A stretch of 64,000 bases of DNA from Flavobacteriales bacterium UBA6051 (GCA_002427735.1 DIYP01000003.1:1-64000); one strand, 5' to 3'; counted from the stretch's first letter, positions 25,199 to 34,172 are shown. Numbers and translations are program-made. The notes: generated from the sequence alone by a model not told the origin.

Positions 25199-26290
25199 AT
25201 GAAAATGTGGGGTAGAAAAATAGTGGTATTATCGACACTTAGCTTGCTGTCATTAACGGCTTGTAAGAAAGATATTGTGGAGATCCCTGAGGCGAATGAT
25301 CCTGTTTTTAGAACGTCGGGCACAATGGGGGCAGAAACGTTTGAAATTGTGGCTGGAGATAATGGGGCGTACATGCATACAATGACTTTGGTTGAAAATA
25401 ACGTGGATGTTTTTTCTGGACGTATTTCAGACGGAACATTTTCTGTTGAAATGGGAATTTATGATGGAAACGTTGACATGCCTGCTGTGCAGCCTGCTCT
25501 TCTTATAGGAAACTTGTCTCCATCGTTCTCTCTTGATAGCGAACAACCGCTAATTAAATTATCGAAGGCTGAGTTGGCATCGATGGCCGCTGGTCAGTAT
25601 ATTGATCAAATTGAATGGTTTGTGAATGGTGATTTCGTTGGACTGAATGAAGCAGTGATCACGCGTCCGGGAAAGTATGAAGTGTGTGCTGAGATAATGT
25701 ATCTTGATGGTGCTACAGCTTCATTGTGTAATGAAATCATAGCAGGGTATGAATTATCGGCTAACTACATGATCGACTTTTCTATTGCCGAAGCGGGAGC
25801 TTTAACGGCCTCTATAGACAATATGGGGAATGAAATGTCTGCTGTTAAGTGGTTCGTTGATGGGGATGAAATTTGGTCAGGTGAATTCTGTCAGACAAGT
25901 GTTACAGCGGGCCCGCATATCTTAACTTCCGAAGTGCGTTTTGTTAATGGTGTGACACGTCGTAAATCAGCTTTGATTGACGGGTCTAATTGGCAACATG
26001 CATGCAATGACTTTACCATTTTTGAGTTTCAGGCTCCTACTCCTATTGACGCGCGTGATTTCAATGTTCGATTACTCATCGAGCGTAATGGAAAACAATA
26101 CTCTTCGGAACTGGTCAATAATGAAAACTCTTCTGTAAGCATTACCGGGATTGAGTATTACGACGATAATGCCAATGGCAACCCAGTCTATAAAATCTCT
26201 GCGGATGTTGATGCAATGGTGAGAGAAGTTGGAACAATGAAAAATGTACCAGTTTCATTCTCAACGATTTTTGGAATAGAGATTAAATAA
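25199..26290 (+). CDS. Lipoprotein, probable envelope component of the sigma-factor operon
   Basis: A 363-residue lipoprotein with lipobox SLTAC followed by KKDIVEIPEAND. The mature protein appears to consist of beta-sandwich units; two PKD/Ig-like stretches can be read in IDQIEWFVNGDFVGLNEAVI-TRPGKYEVCAEI and MSAVKWFVDGDEIWSGEFCQ-TSVTAGPHILTSEV, each with the W-(F/V)-G-D-pattern and an inner Cys. It begins two bases after the trans-envelope protein and is cotranscribed with sigma and anti-sigma-like genes. Function unknown; a sensor or partner of the barrel-like domain is inference. Confidence 0.75.
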   Translation: MKMWGRKIVVLSTLSLLSLTACKKDIVEIPEANDPVFRTSGTMGAETFEIVAGDNGAYMHTMTLVENNVDVFSGRISDGTFSVEMGIYDGNVDMPAVQPALLIGNLSPSFSLDSEQPLIKLSKAELASMAAGQYIDQIEWFVNGDFVGLNEAVITRPGKYEVCAEIMYLDGATASLCNEIIAGYELSANYMIDFSIAEAGALTASIDNMGNEMSAVKWFVDGDEIWSGEFCQTSVTAGPHILTSEVRFVNGVTRRKSALIDGSNWQHACNDFTIFEFQAPTPIDARDFNVRLLIERNGKQYSSELVNNENSSVSITGIEYYDDNANGNPVYKISADVDAMVREVGTMKNVPVSFSTIFGIEIK

Positions 26291-26325
26291 TATTCCCAGA
26301 GAGTCTTATCTTAGCAAGAAAAATC

Positions 26326-27414
26326 ATGAAAGCTTTTTTCCTGACATTACTGGCTGGATTACCACTATTTGCGCTTGGACAAATTACATTGACTGTTTCT
26401 GATTTTTCAGATGGCGGTGATGCAGTTTGGATGAGTACGACGCTGGATCCAACAATTGACTTTTCTTCGACAGGTCCTAATTATAACTGGGATTTTTCAA
26501 GTCTTACATATCAAGACCAAGAATTAAGAGAATACAGTAATATGTCTTCTGCCTCTGGACTTGTGAATATTGTTTTCGGAGCTTTTGCTTCGCCTGAATA
26601 TCAGGCAACAAATTATACAGCTTCCACGGCGATTCCTCTAGATCAAATTAGTGGTGTTTTACCAGTTAATCTCTCGGATGTCAACCAGTATTCGCGCAAT
26701 GCTTCAGACGGTATCACAAGCGTAGGCTTTTCGCTTTCAGTTGAAGGGAATGAAGTACCGTTTAAGTCAGATGTTATAGAAACACGATACGCCTTACCGC
26801 TTGATTATAATGATACATACACGTCATCAGGGTACTCAAATCTGGATATGAATCCATTTTATGATGCTATCTGGAGGCAAAATCGAACGCGAACATCTGT
26901 TGTTGACGGTTGGGGAAGTATTACAACACCTTACGGAACATTTGATGCTTTAAGAATTGATCATTTCATTGAAGAGACGGATAGCATATATATATCTGGC
27001 TTCGGACAAGGTTTCTGGGTAGAACTTCCAATTCCTGATAGTCATCTGTATGAGTGGTGGACCAATAATGAAAAGGAACCGATATTACGCATTACGACAA
27101 CGGATATTTTAGGATTAGAAACGGTGACTGGAATTGAATACAAGGATAATTATCAGGGGCCTGGAGCTGGCTTGAAAGAGCTTGATCTATCACTGAAAGT
27201 ATATCCAAATCCAGCTTCCGATCAATTGAATATTGAGGGATTACAATCTGAGATGAATTATAAAATTGTCGGTTTGGATGGAAGAGTTCACGTTACAGGT
27301 TCAGTATCCCCGATGAATAATTCGATCGACCTTAATCATCTTGATGCAGGCGCTTATAACTGCGTTGTTTATGAGAATGGAGGTTTTATCAGCAAATCAT
27401 TTATTAAGAAGTAA
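26326..27414 (+). CDS. Secreted protein with T9SS type A sorting domain
   Basis: A 362-residue exported protein. The signal peptide covers residues 1-18 (ALGQ cleavage). The middle is beta-rich with no recognised domain (WDFSSLTYQDQELREYSN, WGSITTPYGTFDALRIDHF). The last about 75 residues form a T9SS C-terminal sorting domain (VYPNPASDQLNIEGL, IVGLDGRV, terminal SKSFIKK). It is thus a type IX cargo, probably surface-located. It lies 35 bp downstream of the lipoprotein gene and may be the last member of the sigma-factor operon. RNase P RNA follows immediately. Confidence 0.82.
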   Translation: MKAFFLTLLAGLPLFALGQITLTVSDFSDGGDAVWMSTTLDPTIDFSSTGPNYNWDFSSLTYQDQELREYSNMSSASGLVNIVFGAFASPEYQATNYTASTAIPLDQISGVLPVNLSDVNQYSRNASDGITSVGFSLSVEGNEVPFKSDVIETRYALPLDYNDTYTSSGYSNLDMNPFYDAIWRQNRTRTSVVDGWGSITTPYGTFDALRIDHFIEETDSIYISGFGQGFWVELPIPDSHLYEWWTNNEKEPILRITTTDILGLETVTGIEYKDNYQGPGAGLKELDLSLKVYPNPASDQLNIEGLQSEMNYKIVGLDGRVHVTGSVSPMNNSIDLNHLDAGAYNCVVYENGGFISKSFIKK

Positions 27415-27417
27415 TTG

Positions 27418-27425
27418 TACTTTTG
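27418..27425 (+). promoter_or_regulatory. -7 box of the rnpB promoter (TACTTTTG)
   Basis: TACTTTTG matches TAnnTTTG and ends six bases before the first paired base of RNase P RNA, which fits transcription beginning at about 27431. It lies directly after the stop codon of the upstream gene. Confidence 0.65.
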
Positions 27426-27430
27426 TACAA

Positions 27431-27850
27431 AGGCAAATCGGTCTATCGCTGCTTTGACTTATGTTAAAGGAGAGGAAAGTCCGGGCAGCAAAGAGCGCCG
27501 TACTTCCTAACAGGAAGGTCTCAACACGTTGAGAACAGAAAGTGCCACAGAAAATATACCGCCTGAATGTTCGCATGAAGGTAAGGGTGAAATGGTGACC
27601 ACATTTAAAAAGTGGCTTGGTAGTGTTTGCACTACAGAGGGTAAGAGCTCACCGGACTTCTGGTGACAGAAGTTGCAAGGTAAACCTTACGGGCTGAAAG
27701 ACCATGTAAACTCCGATCTAGGAATTGCTCGTTCCTGTATCTCAGATCATCGGAGAGGGTAGGTTGATTGACACTGTTGGTGACATCAGTGCTAGAGAAA
27801 TGATAGACATCACGCTTGCGTGAGCACAGAACCCGGCTTATGATTTGCCT
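27431..27850 (+). ncRNA. rnpB: RNase P RNA (class A)
   Basis: The conserved CR-I region GAGGAAAGTCCGGGC is near 27472, internal conserved bases (ACAGAAAGTGCCACAGAAA) are near 27533, and the 3' conserved ACAGAACCCGGCTTA is near 27826. The ends AGGCAAATC (27431-27439) and GATTTGCCT (27842-27850) are perfectly complementary and form helix P1, and a run of T residues follows. This gives a 420-nt RNA, the catalytic part of RNase P, which matures tRNA 5' ends. Confidence 0.95.
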
Positions 27851-28328
27851 TTTTTCTTTTACTCAACTGAATAGCTTTCTTGATAAGCTGTTCAGGGGTA
27901 GAAGGTACTGCCCAGGAACGATTTACTACTAACGTCGATCGATTCACGCCATCTAGTTTATAGTCCAGTCGAGTTAAATGAAGTCCTAGAACCGTATTCG
28001 TATTTACTTCTTTGATACTTCTTAAAGAGGTTACACAGCTTTGTTTATTGATGGAGTTCAAAATAAGTGTATCACCCTTGACAGCGACAGATTTCGTTCG
28101 CTTTAGAAAGAGATAGCAAAGTCCAATTGACGAAGCGATGATGACACCTGAGATTCCTAACGATAAAAAAGTAACGCCAATCGCTGAAAGCAATAGGAAA
28201 AGAGCAATAGCAATCACCATCAGGTGAAGCATAATATATAATCGGCATCGTTTCAGGTAATCTTTGGGTGTAATGCGAACCCTTTTTCGGTTATATAATT
28301 GATCTAGAATGACTCTATTATTAGCCAT
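27810..28328 (-). CDS. Two-helix membrane protein, unknown function
   Basis: A 172-residue protein with a short basic N-terminal part and two hydrophobic segments (about residues 30-52 and 56-75), followed by a soluble beta-rich domain (TKSVAVKGDTLILNSINKQ, LDYKLDGVNRSTLVVN) and a basic C terminus. The layout resembles small PH-like membrane proteins, which is only a guess. The last 13 codons lie on the strand opposite the 3' end of RNase P RNA, so the two transcripts would be complementary over 41 bases. No family was recognised. Confidence 0.7.
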   Translation of the reverse strand: MANNRVILDQLYNRKRVRITPKDYLKRCRLYIMLHLMVIAIALFLLLSAIGVTFLSLGISGVIIASSIGLCYLFLKRTKSVAVKGDTLILNSINKQSCVTSLRSIKEVNTNTVLGLHLTRLDYKLDGVNRSTLVVNRSWAVPSTPEQLIKKAIQLSKRKKANHKPGSVLTQA

Positions 28329-28409
28329 AACGATAATTTAAACAGTGGTTAATCTTTTCAAATATCGAAAAAAAATTAACAAAATTCAAATTACTAAAGC
28401 GTTTTAGTT

Positions 28410-29357
28410 TTATTTGAGTTTTTCCAGAACACGCTCAACCATAGTGAAGTAAGGGAGAAGTTCTTCCGTGGATGTCGCATATCGTCGGAAGTCATTGGTT
28501 TGCACAGCGATAGGCAATGTCTTCATTTGTTCATTTAGGTCTTTGTTATGATCGTTTTCGAGATAAAATCCAACGAAATTCTTGGCTGTAGTAAAGTTTT
28601 GTGCTTGTCGTGTCAGACAAATGGTTCGGACGTTGTAAAAAGTACCTGTCGAATTCCGATTCGGGAATACAAAATGCTTGTTTTGATACAGTTTACTGGA
28701 ATCATTTTGAGCGAGAAAGTCACTCCTAGTGCATAAAACAGGTAATGCTGCTTGCAAAGAATCGTTCAGTTTAACCGAGCTAATACCTTGGCGCTTGTAC
28801 TTTTGAATCCAGGTATTCGCTTTTACCTTCTGCATTTTGTCCAAGGTTGGAGCAAGCAAAGCTACTTCGTCACCATAGCTCAGGGCATTGCAATAATTGA
28901 AACGTGTAAGGTCATTATAAGTATTATGACGATTCGTTCCGGAATTTTGAATCGCCAGTCCATATGGATCAATACCAACACCGATATAATGATATTTCCA
29001 GGAAGCAAACTTAAGTTGGTCTTCTGAGAAATCATCTGCAAAATTGATAGCGTGGAATACGCCTTTGCGCTGTAGCTTATGTACATGGTAAATGGACTTT
29101 ACCATCACAATATCAACACCAGAATTTGCTTCACGCTCAGTAAGCCGTTGCTGAATCATTCGGGTGTCCATATGGAGAATCCTTAATTCAACCTTGTTTT
29201 CTCTGATAAAATCCTCAAAAAGTACCGTATCTGATTCGTTGAGATAATCGGACGCAATAACGAGTTCTTTTACAGATGGCGCTTTCGCGTTTTCAATGGA
29301 ACACGCATATAGCACAACGAGGGATATGAGTAAAAGAAGTGTCTTTTGTTGGAGCAT
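28410..29357 (-). CDS. Substrate-binding-like lipoprotein
   Basis: A 315-residue lipoprotein with lipobox VLYAC and a body resembling the extracellular solute-binding protein fold: KELVIASDYLNESDTVLFEDFIREN as first beta-alpha unit, VDIVMVKSIYHVHKLQRKGV, WKYHYIGVGIDPYGLAIQ, and a C-terminal helix pair near YLENDHNKDLNEQMKTLPI. No permease genes are adjacent, so an ABC uptake role cannot be assumed. The start is taken at MLQQKTLLLL so that the signal peptide is N-terminal. It is divergent from the HEAT-like gene; on the minus strand TATCTTTA lies just upstream of the ATG as a possible -7 box. Confidence 0.75.
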   Translation of the reverse strand: MLQQKTLLLLISLVVLYACSIENAKAPSVKELVIASDYLNESDTVLFEDFIRENKVELRILHMDTRMIQQRLTEREANSGVDIVMVKSIYHVHKLQRKGVFHAINFADDFSEDQLKFASWKYHYIGVGIDPYGLAIQNSGTNRHNTYNDLTRFNYCNALSYGDEVALLAPTLDKMQKVKANTWIQKYKRQGISSVKLNDSLQAALPVLCTRSDFLAQNDSSKLYQNKHFVFPNRNSTGTFYNVRTICLTRQAQNFTTAKNFVGFYLENDHNKDLNEQMKTLPIAVQTNDFRRYATSTEELLPYFTMVERVLEKLK

Positions 29358-29400
29358 TGCGTAAAGATATTTATTTGCCGCAAGAATAAATATTAAGCCG

Positions 29401-29408
29401 TATTTTTG
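29401..29408 (+). promoter_or_regulatory. -7 box (TATTTTTG) of the HEAT-like gene
   Basis: TATTTTTG fits TAnnTTTG, with a TTTG 23 bp upstream (29374-29377) as possible -33 element. The start codon follows 18 bp downstream. Confidence 0.5.
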
Positions 29409-29426
29409 TCGAAATTTTTGGGCGTT

Positions 29427-29975
29427 ATGGCAGATAAAAAACAACAACAAAAACTTCAAAAGATATTGGCAGACTTAAATTCGGAGGATACCAAGAAAGT
29501 TTCTAAAGCGCTTAAGTCGCTGGAATCACATGGAGACGCTACCGTAATTAAGCCATTGGCCGATCGCTTGTTAAAAGGGGGTTCGGAAAAAAATGAAACA
29601 GAGATTATTGAGCTACTAAGTAGCGTAAAGGATACCTCTATTGTTGTTGAAATTATGGACATACTAGGCGACTCCAATTATCTTCCAATTCGACAAAAGG
29701 TTCTTTCCACCGTATGGAACACCAAAGTAGACTTCAGTGACTACATTGACGAGTTTGTTGAAATAGCTGTAGAAGGCGACTTCATGGAAGCATTGGATTG
29801 TCTTACCATCATTGAAAACCTGGAAGGTCCATTTATGGAGGAGAATATTTTAGAATGCCAGTTGCACCTTAAGAATTACCTTGAAAGTAATGCTCCTAGA
29901 GATGATCAAAAGGCGCACATCTTAAGCGAAATAGCGCTCAAAATTAAAGATATCAATGCTTCATTGATGGACTAA
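29427..29975 (+). CDS. HEAT-repeat-like protein
   Basis: A 182-residue cytosolic, all-helical protein whose helix pairs resemble HEAT or PBS-lyase repeats: KVSKALKSLESHGDATVIKPLADRLLKGG, then ETEIIELLSSVKDTSIVVEIMDILGDS and LPIRQKVLSTVWNTKVDFSDYIDEFVEIAVEGDFMEALDCLTIIENL. Such proteins act as binding scaffolds. The ATG encoding MADKKQQQ is used as the start. The 3' end overlaps the convergent sufD gene by four bases. Confidence 0.8.
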   Translation: MADKKQQQKLQKILADLNSEDTKKVSKALKSLESHGDATVIKPLADRLLKGGSEKNETEIIELLSSVKDTSIVVEIMDILGDSNYLPIRQKVLSTVWNTKVDFSDYIDEFVEIAVEGDFMEALDCLTIIENLEGPFMEENILECQLHLKNYLESNAPRDDQKAHILSEIALKIKDINASLMD

Positions 29976-31225
29976 AAGTCCCATTCGAAACGTTCTTTCA
30001 ATAATCGATTTACGAAAGATTGCACCGATTCATTTTCAATTTTCTCGAAAACATCCTCTACGAAGGCAGCTACCATTAACTTTCGCGCCGCTTTTTCAGA
30101 AATTCCGCGTGCACGAAGGTAGAAAACTGCCTCTTCATCCAATTGTCCTGTTGTAGATCCATGAGAACACTTTACATCATCTGCATAGATTTCCAATTCC
30201 GGCTTAGAATTTACAGAAGCATTATCTGAAAGTAATACATTACCGTTCGACTGAAAGGCATTGATTTTCTGGGCATCTTGACGAACAAAAACCTTTCCGT
30301 TAAATACAGCCGTTGAATTATCATCAATCACACCTTTATACAGTTCGTGAGACTCGCAATTTGGCACCTTGTGATCAACAACAGAATGATTGTCTACATG
30401 TTGTTTATTCTTCAATAGATAAGCGCCGTTCAAGTGTGTTGTGCAGTTTTCTCCATTTACCTCAATGTTCAGGTTGTTGCGTACAAGACCTCCATTCAAC
30501 GTTAGTGTATTAATGCTAAAGGTTGAGCTTTTAGCCTGTTGAACCTGTTCAGTTGAAATATGGAATGAACTTTCGGATTCATATTGCACTTTTTCAAGTG
30601 TTAGAAAGGCATTTTCTTCCACACTGATTTCAGTTGTAGAGTTACAGAAGTTAGTACCATCCCCTACGGTGAAAAATCCCTGTATTACAGAGCTCTTTGA
30701 GAATTTTCCTGCATGAATGCGCGTTTTGAAATTCGAAAGAACATGATCACCTTTCAATACATGAATAATTTGAATAGGCTTTTCTACTTGAGCTTTTGAA
30801 TCAATGGAAATTTCAACACCATCGTTTAAGTAAGCAGTATTCAACGCATTGAAGACTTCACCTTCCAATTTCAATGTAGTATTGCCGATCGCTGATGATT
30901 CTGAAAGTAGGCTACAGGTAACACCTGATGGAATCTCACGACTCGATAAATCGGCAGCATAATGGCCGTTTACGAAAACGAAAGTACATTTCGTTTCATC
31001 AATAATGAAGTTGGAAATATCTTGTAAGTCCGCATGTTCGTTCGTGAAGCTGATTTTTCCAAGCTTAGCCACTCGGGTATATTTCCACGCTTCAGTTCGC
31101 GTTGTAGGCAATGGAGTTCCTTCCAGTACTTTTATAGCCACGTTTCTATCGTCGCTGGAAATAGGAGTATTTGTCGCTTCTAGGTTTACTCCGAGATGGG
31201 CAATATTGTTCGCTGCAATTGACAT
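29972..31225 (-). CDS. sufD: Fe-S cluster assembly protein SufD
   Basis: A 417-residue SufB/SufD-type beta-helix protein. The C-terminal region has the family signature SHGSTTGQLDEEAVFYLRARGISEKAARKLMVAAFVEDV (in two parts: SHGSTTGQLDEEAVFYLRAR and GISEKAARKLMVAAFVEDV). It joins SufB and SufC in the SufBC2D scaffold that assembles iron-sulfur clusters in the cytosol. Last gene of a four-gene suf operon, separated from sufC by four bases. Length is normal. Confidence 0.95.
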   Translation of the reverse strand: MSIAANNIAHLGVNLEATNTPISSDDRNVAIKVLEGTPLPTTRTEAWKYTRVAKLGKISFTNEHADLQDISNFIIDETKCTFVFVNGHYAADLSSREIPSGVTCSLLSESSAIGNTTLKLEGEVFNALNTAYLNDGVEISIDSKAQVEKPIQIIHVLKGDHVLSNFKTRIHAGKFSKSSVIQGFFTVGDGTNFCNSTTEISVEENAFLTLEKVQYESESSFHISTEQVQQAKSSTFSINTLTLNGGLVRNNLNIEVNGENCTTHLNGAYLLKNKQHVDNHSVVDHKVPNCESHELYKGVIDDNSTAVFNGKVFVRQDAQKINAFQSNGNVLLSDNASVNSKPELEIYADDVKCSHGSTTGQLDEEAVFYLRARGISEKAARKLMVAAFVEDVFEKIENESVQSFVNRLLKERFEWDF

Positions 31226-31229
31226 GTTC

Positions 31230-31982
31230 TTATGCTTCGATTTCTTCTTTAATCCAGTCGTATCCTTTTTCCTCGAGTTCTAGTGCTAGCTCTTTTGGTC
31301 CACTTTTCACAATTTTTCCATCATGCAATACATGTACGAAATCAGGAACAATGTAATCAAGTAAGCGCTGGTAATGTGTAATTACAATAGCCGCATTATC
31401 CTTGCTTTTAAGTGTATTTACACCATTGGCCACGATGCGAAGAGCATCAATATCAAGACCAGAGTCCGTCTCATCAAGAATGGATAGTTTTGGCTCTAGC
31501 ATTGCCATTTGGAAAATTTCGTTGCGTTTTTTCTCTCCTCCGGAAAACCCTTCGTTAACGCTTCTTGAGGCTAGCTTAGCATCTAGTTCAACAAGTTTAG
31601 ATTTTTCACGAACTAAGGCCATAAAATCCTTTGCAGAAATAGACTCTTCTCCACGATTCTCTCTGGATTCATTAATTGCCGTGCGTAAAAAATTAATATT
31701 TGAAACACCCGGAATCTCCACAGGATACTGAAATGCCAGAAACAAACCTGCCCAGGCTCTTTCCTCAGTTTCCATTTCTAAAAGATCTTCATCATCAAAT
31801 GTAACGGAGCCTTCAGTAACTTCGTAATCCTCGCGCCCTGCAAGAACAGAGGCCAATGTACTTTTTCCTGCACCATTTGGTCCCATAATCGCGTGAATCT
31901 CTCCAGCCTTTACTTCAAGGTTGAGACCTTTAAGAATTTCTTTTCCGTCGATTTCTGCGTGTAAGTTTTCAATTTTTATCAT
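31230..31982 (-). CDS. sufC: Fe-S cluster assembly ATPase SufC
   Basis: A 250-residue ABC-type ATPase. Walker A GPNGAGKST is at residues 34-42, the signature motif is NEGFSGGEKKRNEI, the Walker B equivalent is SILDETDSGLD (Glu-Thr-Asp-Ser-Gly typical of SufC) and the switch His lies in IVITHYQRLLDYI. It energises the SufBC2D scaffold. The ATG encoding MIKIENLHAEI is chosen over a longer frame because it gives the usual SufC N terminus and length. It lies 28 bp after sufB. Confidence 0.96.
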   Translation of the reverse strand: MIKIENLHAEIDGKEILKGLNLEVKAGEIHAIMGPNGAGKSTLASVLAGREDYEVTEGSVTFDDEDLLEMETEERAWAGLFLAFQYPVEIPGVSNINFLRTAINESRENRGEESISAKDFMALVREKSKLVELDAKLASRSVNEGFSGGEKKRNEIFQMAMLEPKLSILDETDSGLDIDALRIVANGVNTLKSKDNAAIVITHYQRLLDYIVPDFVHVLHDGKIVKSGPKELALELEEKGYDWIKEEIEA

Positions 31983-32010
31983 CGCTATACTCGTATTCAA
32001 ATAATTATCA

Positions 32011-33465
32011 TTAACCGACCGATCCCTCAAGGCTTATGGTCAGGAGTTTTTGTGCTTCTACTGCGAATTCCATTGGAAGTTGATTTAAGACCTCCTTACA
32101 ATAACCATTAACAATAAGTCCAATGGCTTTCTCTTCACTAATTCCACGTTGCAAACAGTAGAAAATTTGATCTTCACCAATTTTTGAAGTCGTGGCTTCG
32201 TGTTCAATTTTGGCAGAACTATTCTTGCATTCAATATATGGGAAGGTGTGCGCCCCACATTCGTCTGTCATCAAAAGTGAATCACATTGCGAAAAGTTGC
32301 GGGCGTTTTCAGCATTCTTATGAATTTGAACTAGCCCTCGGTACGAATTGTGTGATTTTCCAGCAGAAATTCCTTTTGAAATGATGGTACTCTTCGTATT
32401 CTTCCCGAGATGAATCATTTTCGTTCCGGTATCTGCCTGTTGGAAGTTGTTAGTGACCGCCACAGAATAAAATTCTCCAATAGAGTTGTCTCCTTTCAAA
32501 ATACATGAAGGATATTTCCAAGTCACGGCAGAACCCGTTTCTACTTGTGTCCAGGATATTTTAGAATTCGTACCACAAATACCTCGCTTTGTTACAAAGT
32601 TGAACACACCACCGCTTCCATCTTTGTCACCAGGGTACCAGTTTTGTACAGTGGAATATTTGATCTCTGCGTTGTCTTTTGCAATGAGTTCTACCACAGC
32701 TGCATGCAATTGATTCTCATCTCGTTGCGGTGCGGTACATCCCTCAAGGTAGGAAACATAGGATCCCTCGTCTGCAACTACCAGCGTGCGCTCAAATTGC
32801 CCCGTTCCCGATTCATTGATGCGGAAATAGGTAGACAATTCCATTGGACATCTCACTCCTTTAGGAATATAACAGAATGAACCGTCTGTGAAAACAGCTG
32901 AATTCAACGCTGCATAAAAGTTATCAGTAGTTGGTACAACAGTTCCCATGTGTTCACGCACAAGTTCAGGATACTCTTGGACTGCATCTGAGAAAGAGCA
33001 GAAAATTATCCCAAGCTCTTTCAGTTTTTCTTTGAAAGATGTAGCAACAGAAACCGAATCCATAACGAAATCTACAGCTACACTTGTTCCAGTTAATCTT
33101 TTTTGCTCTTCTAATGAAATCCCCAGCTTTTTCATGGTTTCTTTCATCTCCGGATCTACATCATCCCAGCTTTCGTACTTCTTCGTTTGCTTGGGAGCAG
33201 AGTAGTAGGTTATATCCTGAAAATCTGGCTTCTCATAAGTAACATGCGCCCACTCAGGCTCTGTCATTGATTGCCAAACTGTAAAAGCTTCTAGGCGATG
33301 TTGCAGTAACCATTCTGGTTCATTTTTTTTTGCAGAAATGAAACGAATGATATCTTCCGATAGTCCTTTGGGAGCTTTGTCAGATTCTATATCCGTGGTA
33401 AAACCAAATTTGTACTCTTGGTTTTCAAGATCCTGTGCTAATTCGTTTTCAGTATAATTCGACAT
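32011..33465 (-). CDS. sufB: Fe-S cluster assembly protein SufB
   Basis: A 484-residue protein of usual SufB length, with PKGVRCPMELSTYFRIN, LEGCTAPQRDENQLHAAVVE and YSTVQNWYPGDKDGSGGVFN in the beta-helix core and HEATTSKIGEDQIFYCLQRG near the C terminus. The Cys of the EGCTAP motif is a conserved SufB residue. It is the scaffold subunit that accepts sulfur and builds the nascent cluster with SufC and SufD. The gene starts six bases after sufA. Confidence 0.96.
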   Translation of the reverse strand: MSNYTENELAQDLENQEYKFGFTTDIESDKAPKGLSEDIIRFISAKKNEPEWLLQHRLEAFTVWQSMTEPEWAHVTYEKPDFQDITYYSAPKQTKKYESWDDVDPEMKETMKKLGISLEEQKRLTGTSVAVDFVMDSVSVATSFKEKLKELGIIFCSFSDAVQEYPELVREHMGTVVPTTDNFYAALNSAVFTDGSFCYIPKGVRCPMELSTYFRINESGTGQFERTLVVADEGSYVSYLEGCTAPQRDENQLHAAVVELIAKDNAEIKYSTVQNWYPGDKDGSGGVFNFVTKRGICGTNSKISWTQVETGSAVTWKYPSCILKGDNSIGEFYSVAVTNNFQQADTGTKMIHLGKNTKSTIISKGISAGKSHNSYRGLVQIHKNAENARNFSQCDSLLMTDECGAHTFPYIECKNSSAKIEHEATTSKIGEDQIFYCLQRGISEEKAIGLIVNGYCKEVLNQLPMEFAVEAQKLLTISLEGSVG

Positions 33466-33471
33466 GCTTTC

Positions 33472-33795
33472 TTAAATTGAAAATGATTCACCACAACCAC
33501 AGGTTCTATCTGCATTGGGGTTAACAAAAACAAACCCCTTTCCGTTCAATCCTCCTGAAAAATCCAAAGTTGTGCCCACGAGATATAAGAAGCTTTTCTT
33601 ATCCACTACTACCTTAATGCCATTATCTTCAAATGACTTATCGTCTTCAGATTCCTTATTATCAAAATCCAGTTGATACATTAAACCAGAGCATCCACCG
33701 CCCTGGACACCAACGCGGATGAAGTAACCTTCCTGTCCCTCATCCTCCATTAGACGAAGGGCTTGCTTCTTTGCTGAGTCTGTTACTGTTATCAT
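33472..33795 (-). CDS. sufA: A-type iron-sulfur carrier (SufA/IscA/HesB family)
   Basis: A 107-residue protein with the three invariant cysteines of A-type carriers: Cys35 in GGGCSGLMY and Cys99/Cys101 in TCGCGESFS. The family binds an iron-sulfur cluster and passes it from the Suf scaffold to target proteins. It is the first gene of the operon sufA-sufB-sufC-sufD; no SufS desulfurase or SufE gene lies in the window. The symbol follows from the operon context; the family alone would also allow IscA or ErpA. Confidence 0.9.
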   Translation of the reverse strand: MITVTDSAKKQALRLMEDEGQEGYFIRVGVQGGGCSGLMYQLDFDNKESEDDKSFEDNGIKVVVDKKSFLYLVGTTLDFSGGLNGKGFVFVNPNADRTCGCGESFSI

Positions 33796-33838
33796 TCTCT
33801 TTATTTAGATTAATTATAAATAAACCTAATTATCTCTG

Positions 33839-33870
33839 CAAAAATACCTAAATTGTGGTATTGTTGCAAA
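33839..33870 (-). promoter_or_regulatory. Promoter of the suf operon (TTTG-N20-TAnnTTTG)
   Basis: On the minus strand TTTG (33867-33870) is followed after 20 bases by TATTTTTG (33839-33846). It lies 44 bp upstream of the sufA start and is the only good match to the consensus there. Confidence 0.65.
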
Positions 33871-33886
33871 CAAAAAAAAGGAATAA

Positions 33887-34123
33887 ATGCGCACGCGAGT
33901 TTTACTGCCGTTTTCTTTATCTGTATTAATGAGTGCTGTCGCTTGCCAGGATACAACGGTGGAGCAGGATATGGAGGCTTATTGTGAATGTGTGAAACGG
34001 CACCAGTCTTCATTGGACGATGAATGTGTTGGGATGGCAAATAACATTGTTCAAAAGTATGAGTTCGATGCCGAGGCGAGTGAGTATATCCAGAAATCAA
34101 TCAAGGGTTGTGGCGAGGAATAA
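33887..34123 (+). CDS. Small cysteine-containing lipoprotein
   Basis: A 78-residue protein with a signal peptide ending in the lipobox VAC (Cys about residue 20), followed by QDTTVEQDMEAYCECVKRHQ. Four further Cys (CEC, DDEC, KGC) are spaced so that two disulfides could form in the periplasm or at the cell surface. The helical, Cys-paired layout resembles CHCH-like mini-proteins, but no family is recognised. It is divergent from sufA and followed by ribF. Confidence 0.65.
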   Translation: MRTRVLLPFSLSVLMSAVACQDTTVEQDMEAYCECVKRHQSSLDDECVGMANNIVQKYEFDAEASEYIQKSIKGCGEE

Positions 34124-34134
34124 TTACAGATGTT

Positions 34135-34142
34135 TAACTTTG
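34135..34142 (+). promoter_or_regulatory. -7 box (TAACTTTG) of ribF
   Basis: TAACTTTG matches TAnnTTTG and is placed 30 bp before the ribF start. The nearest TTG upstream is 24 bp away, slightly beyond the usual spacing. Confidence 0.5.
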
Positions 34143-34172
34143 TATTAAGTAATAAACACCTGGTTTAACGCA

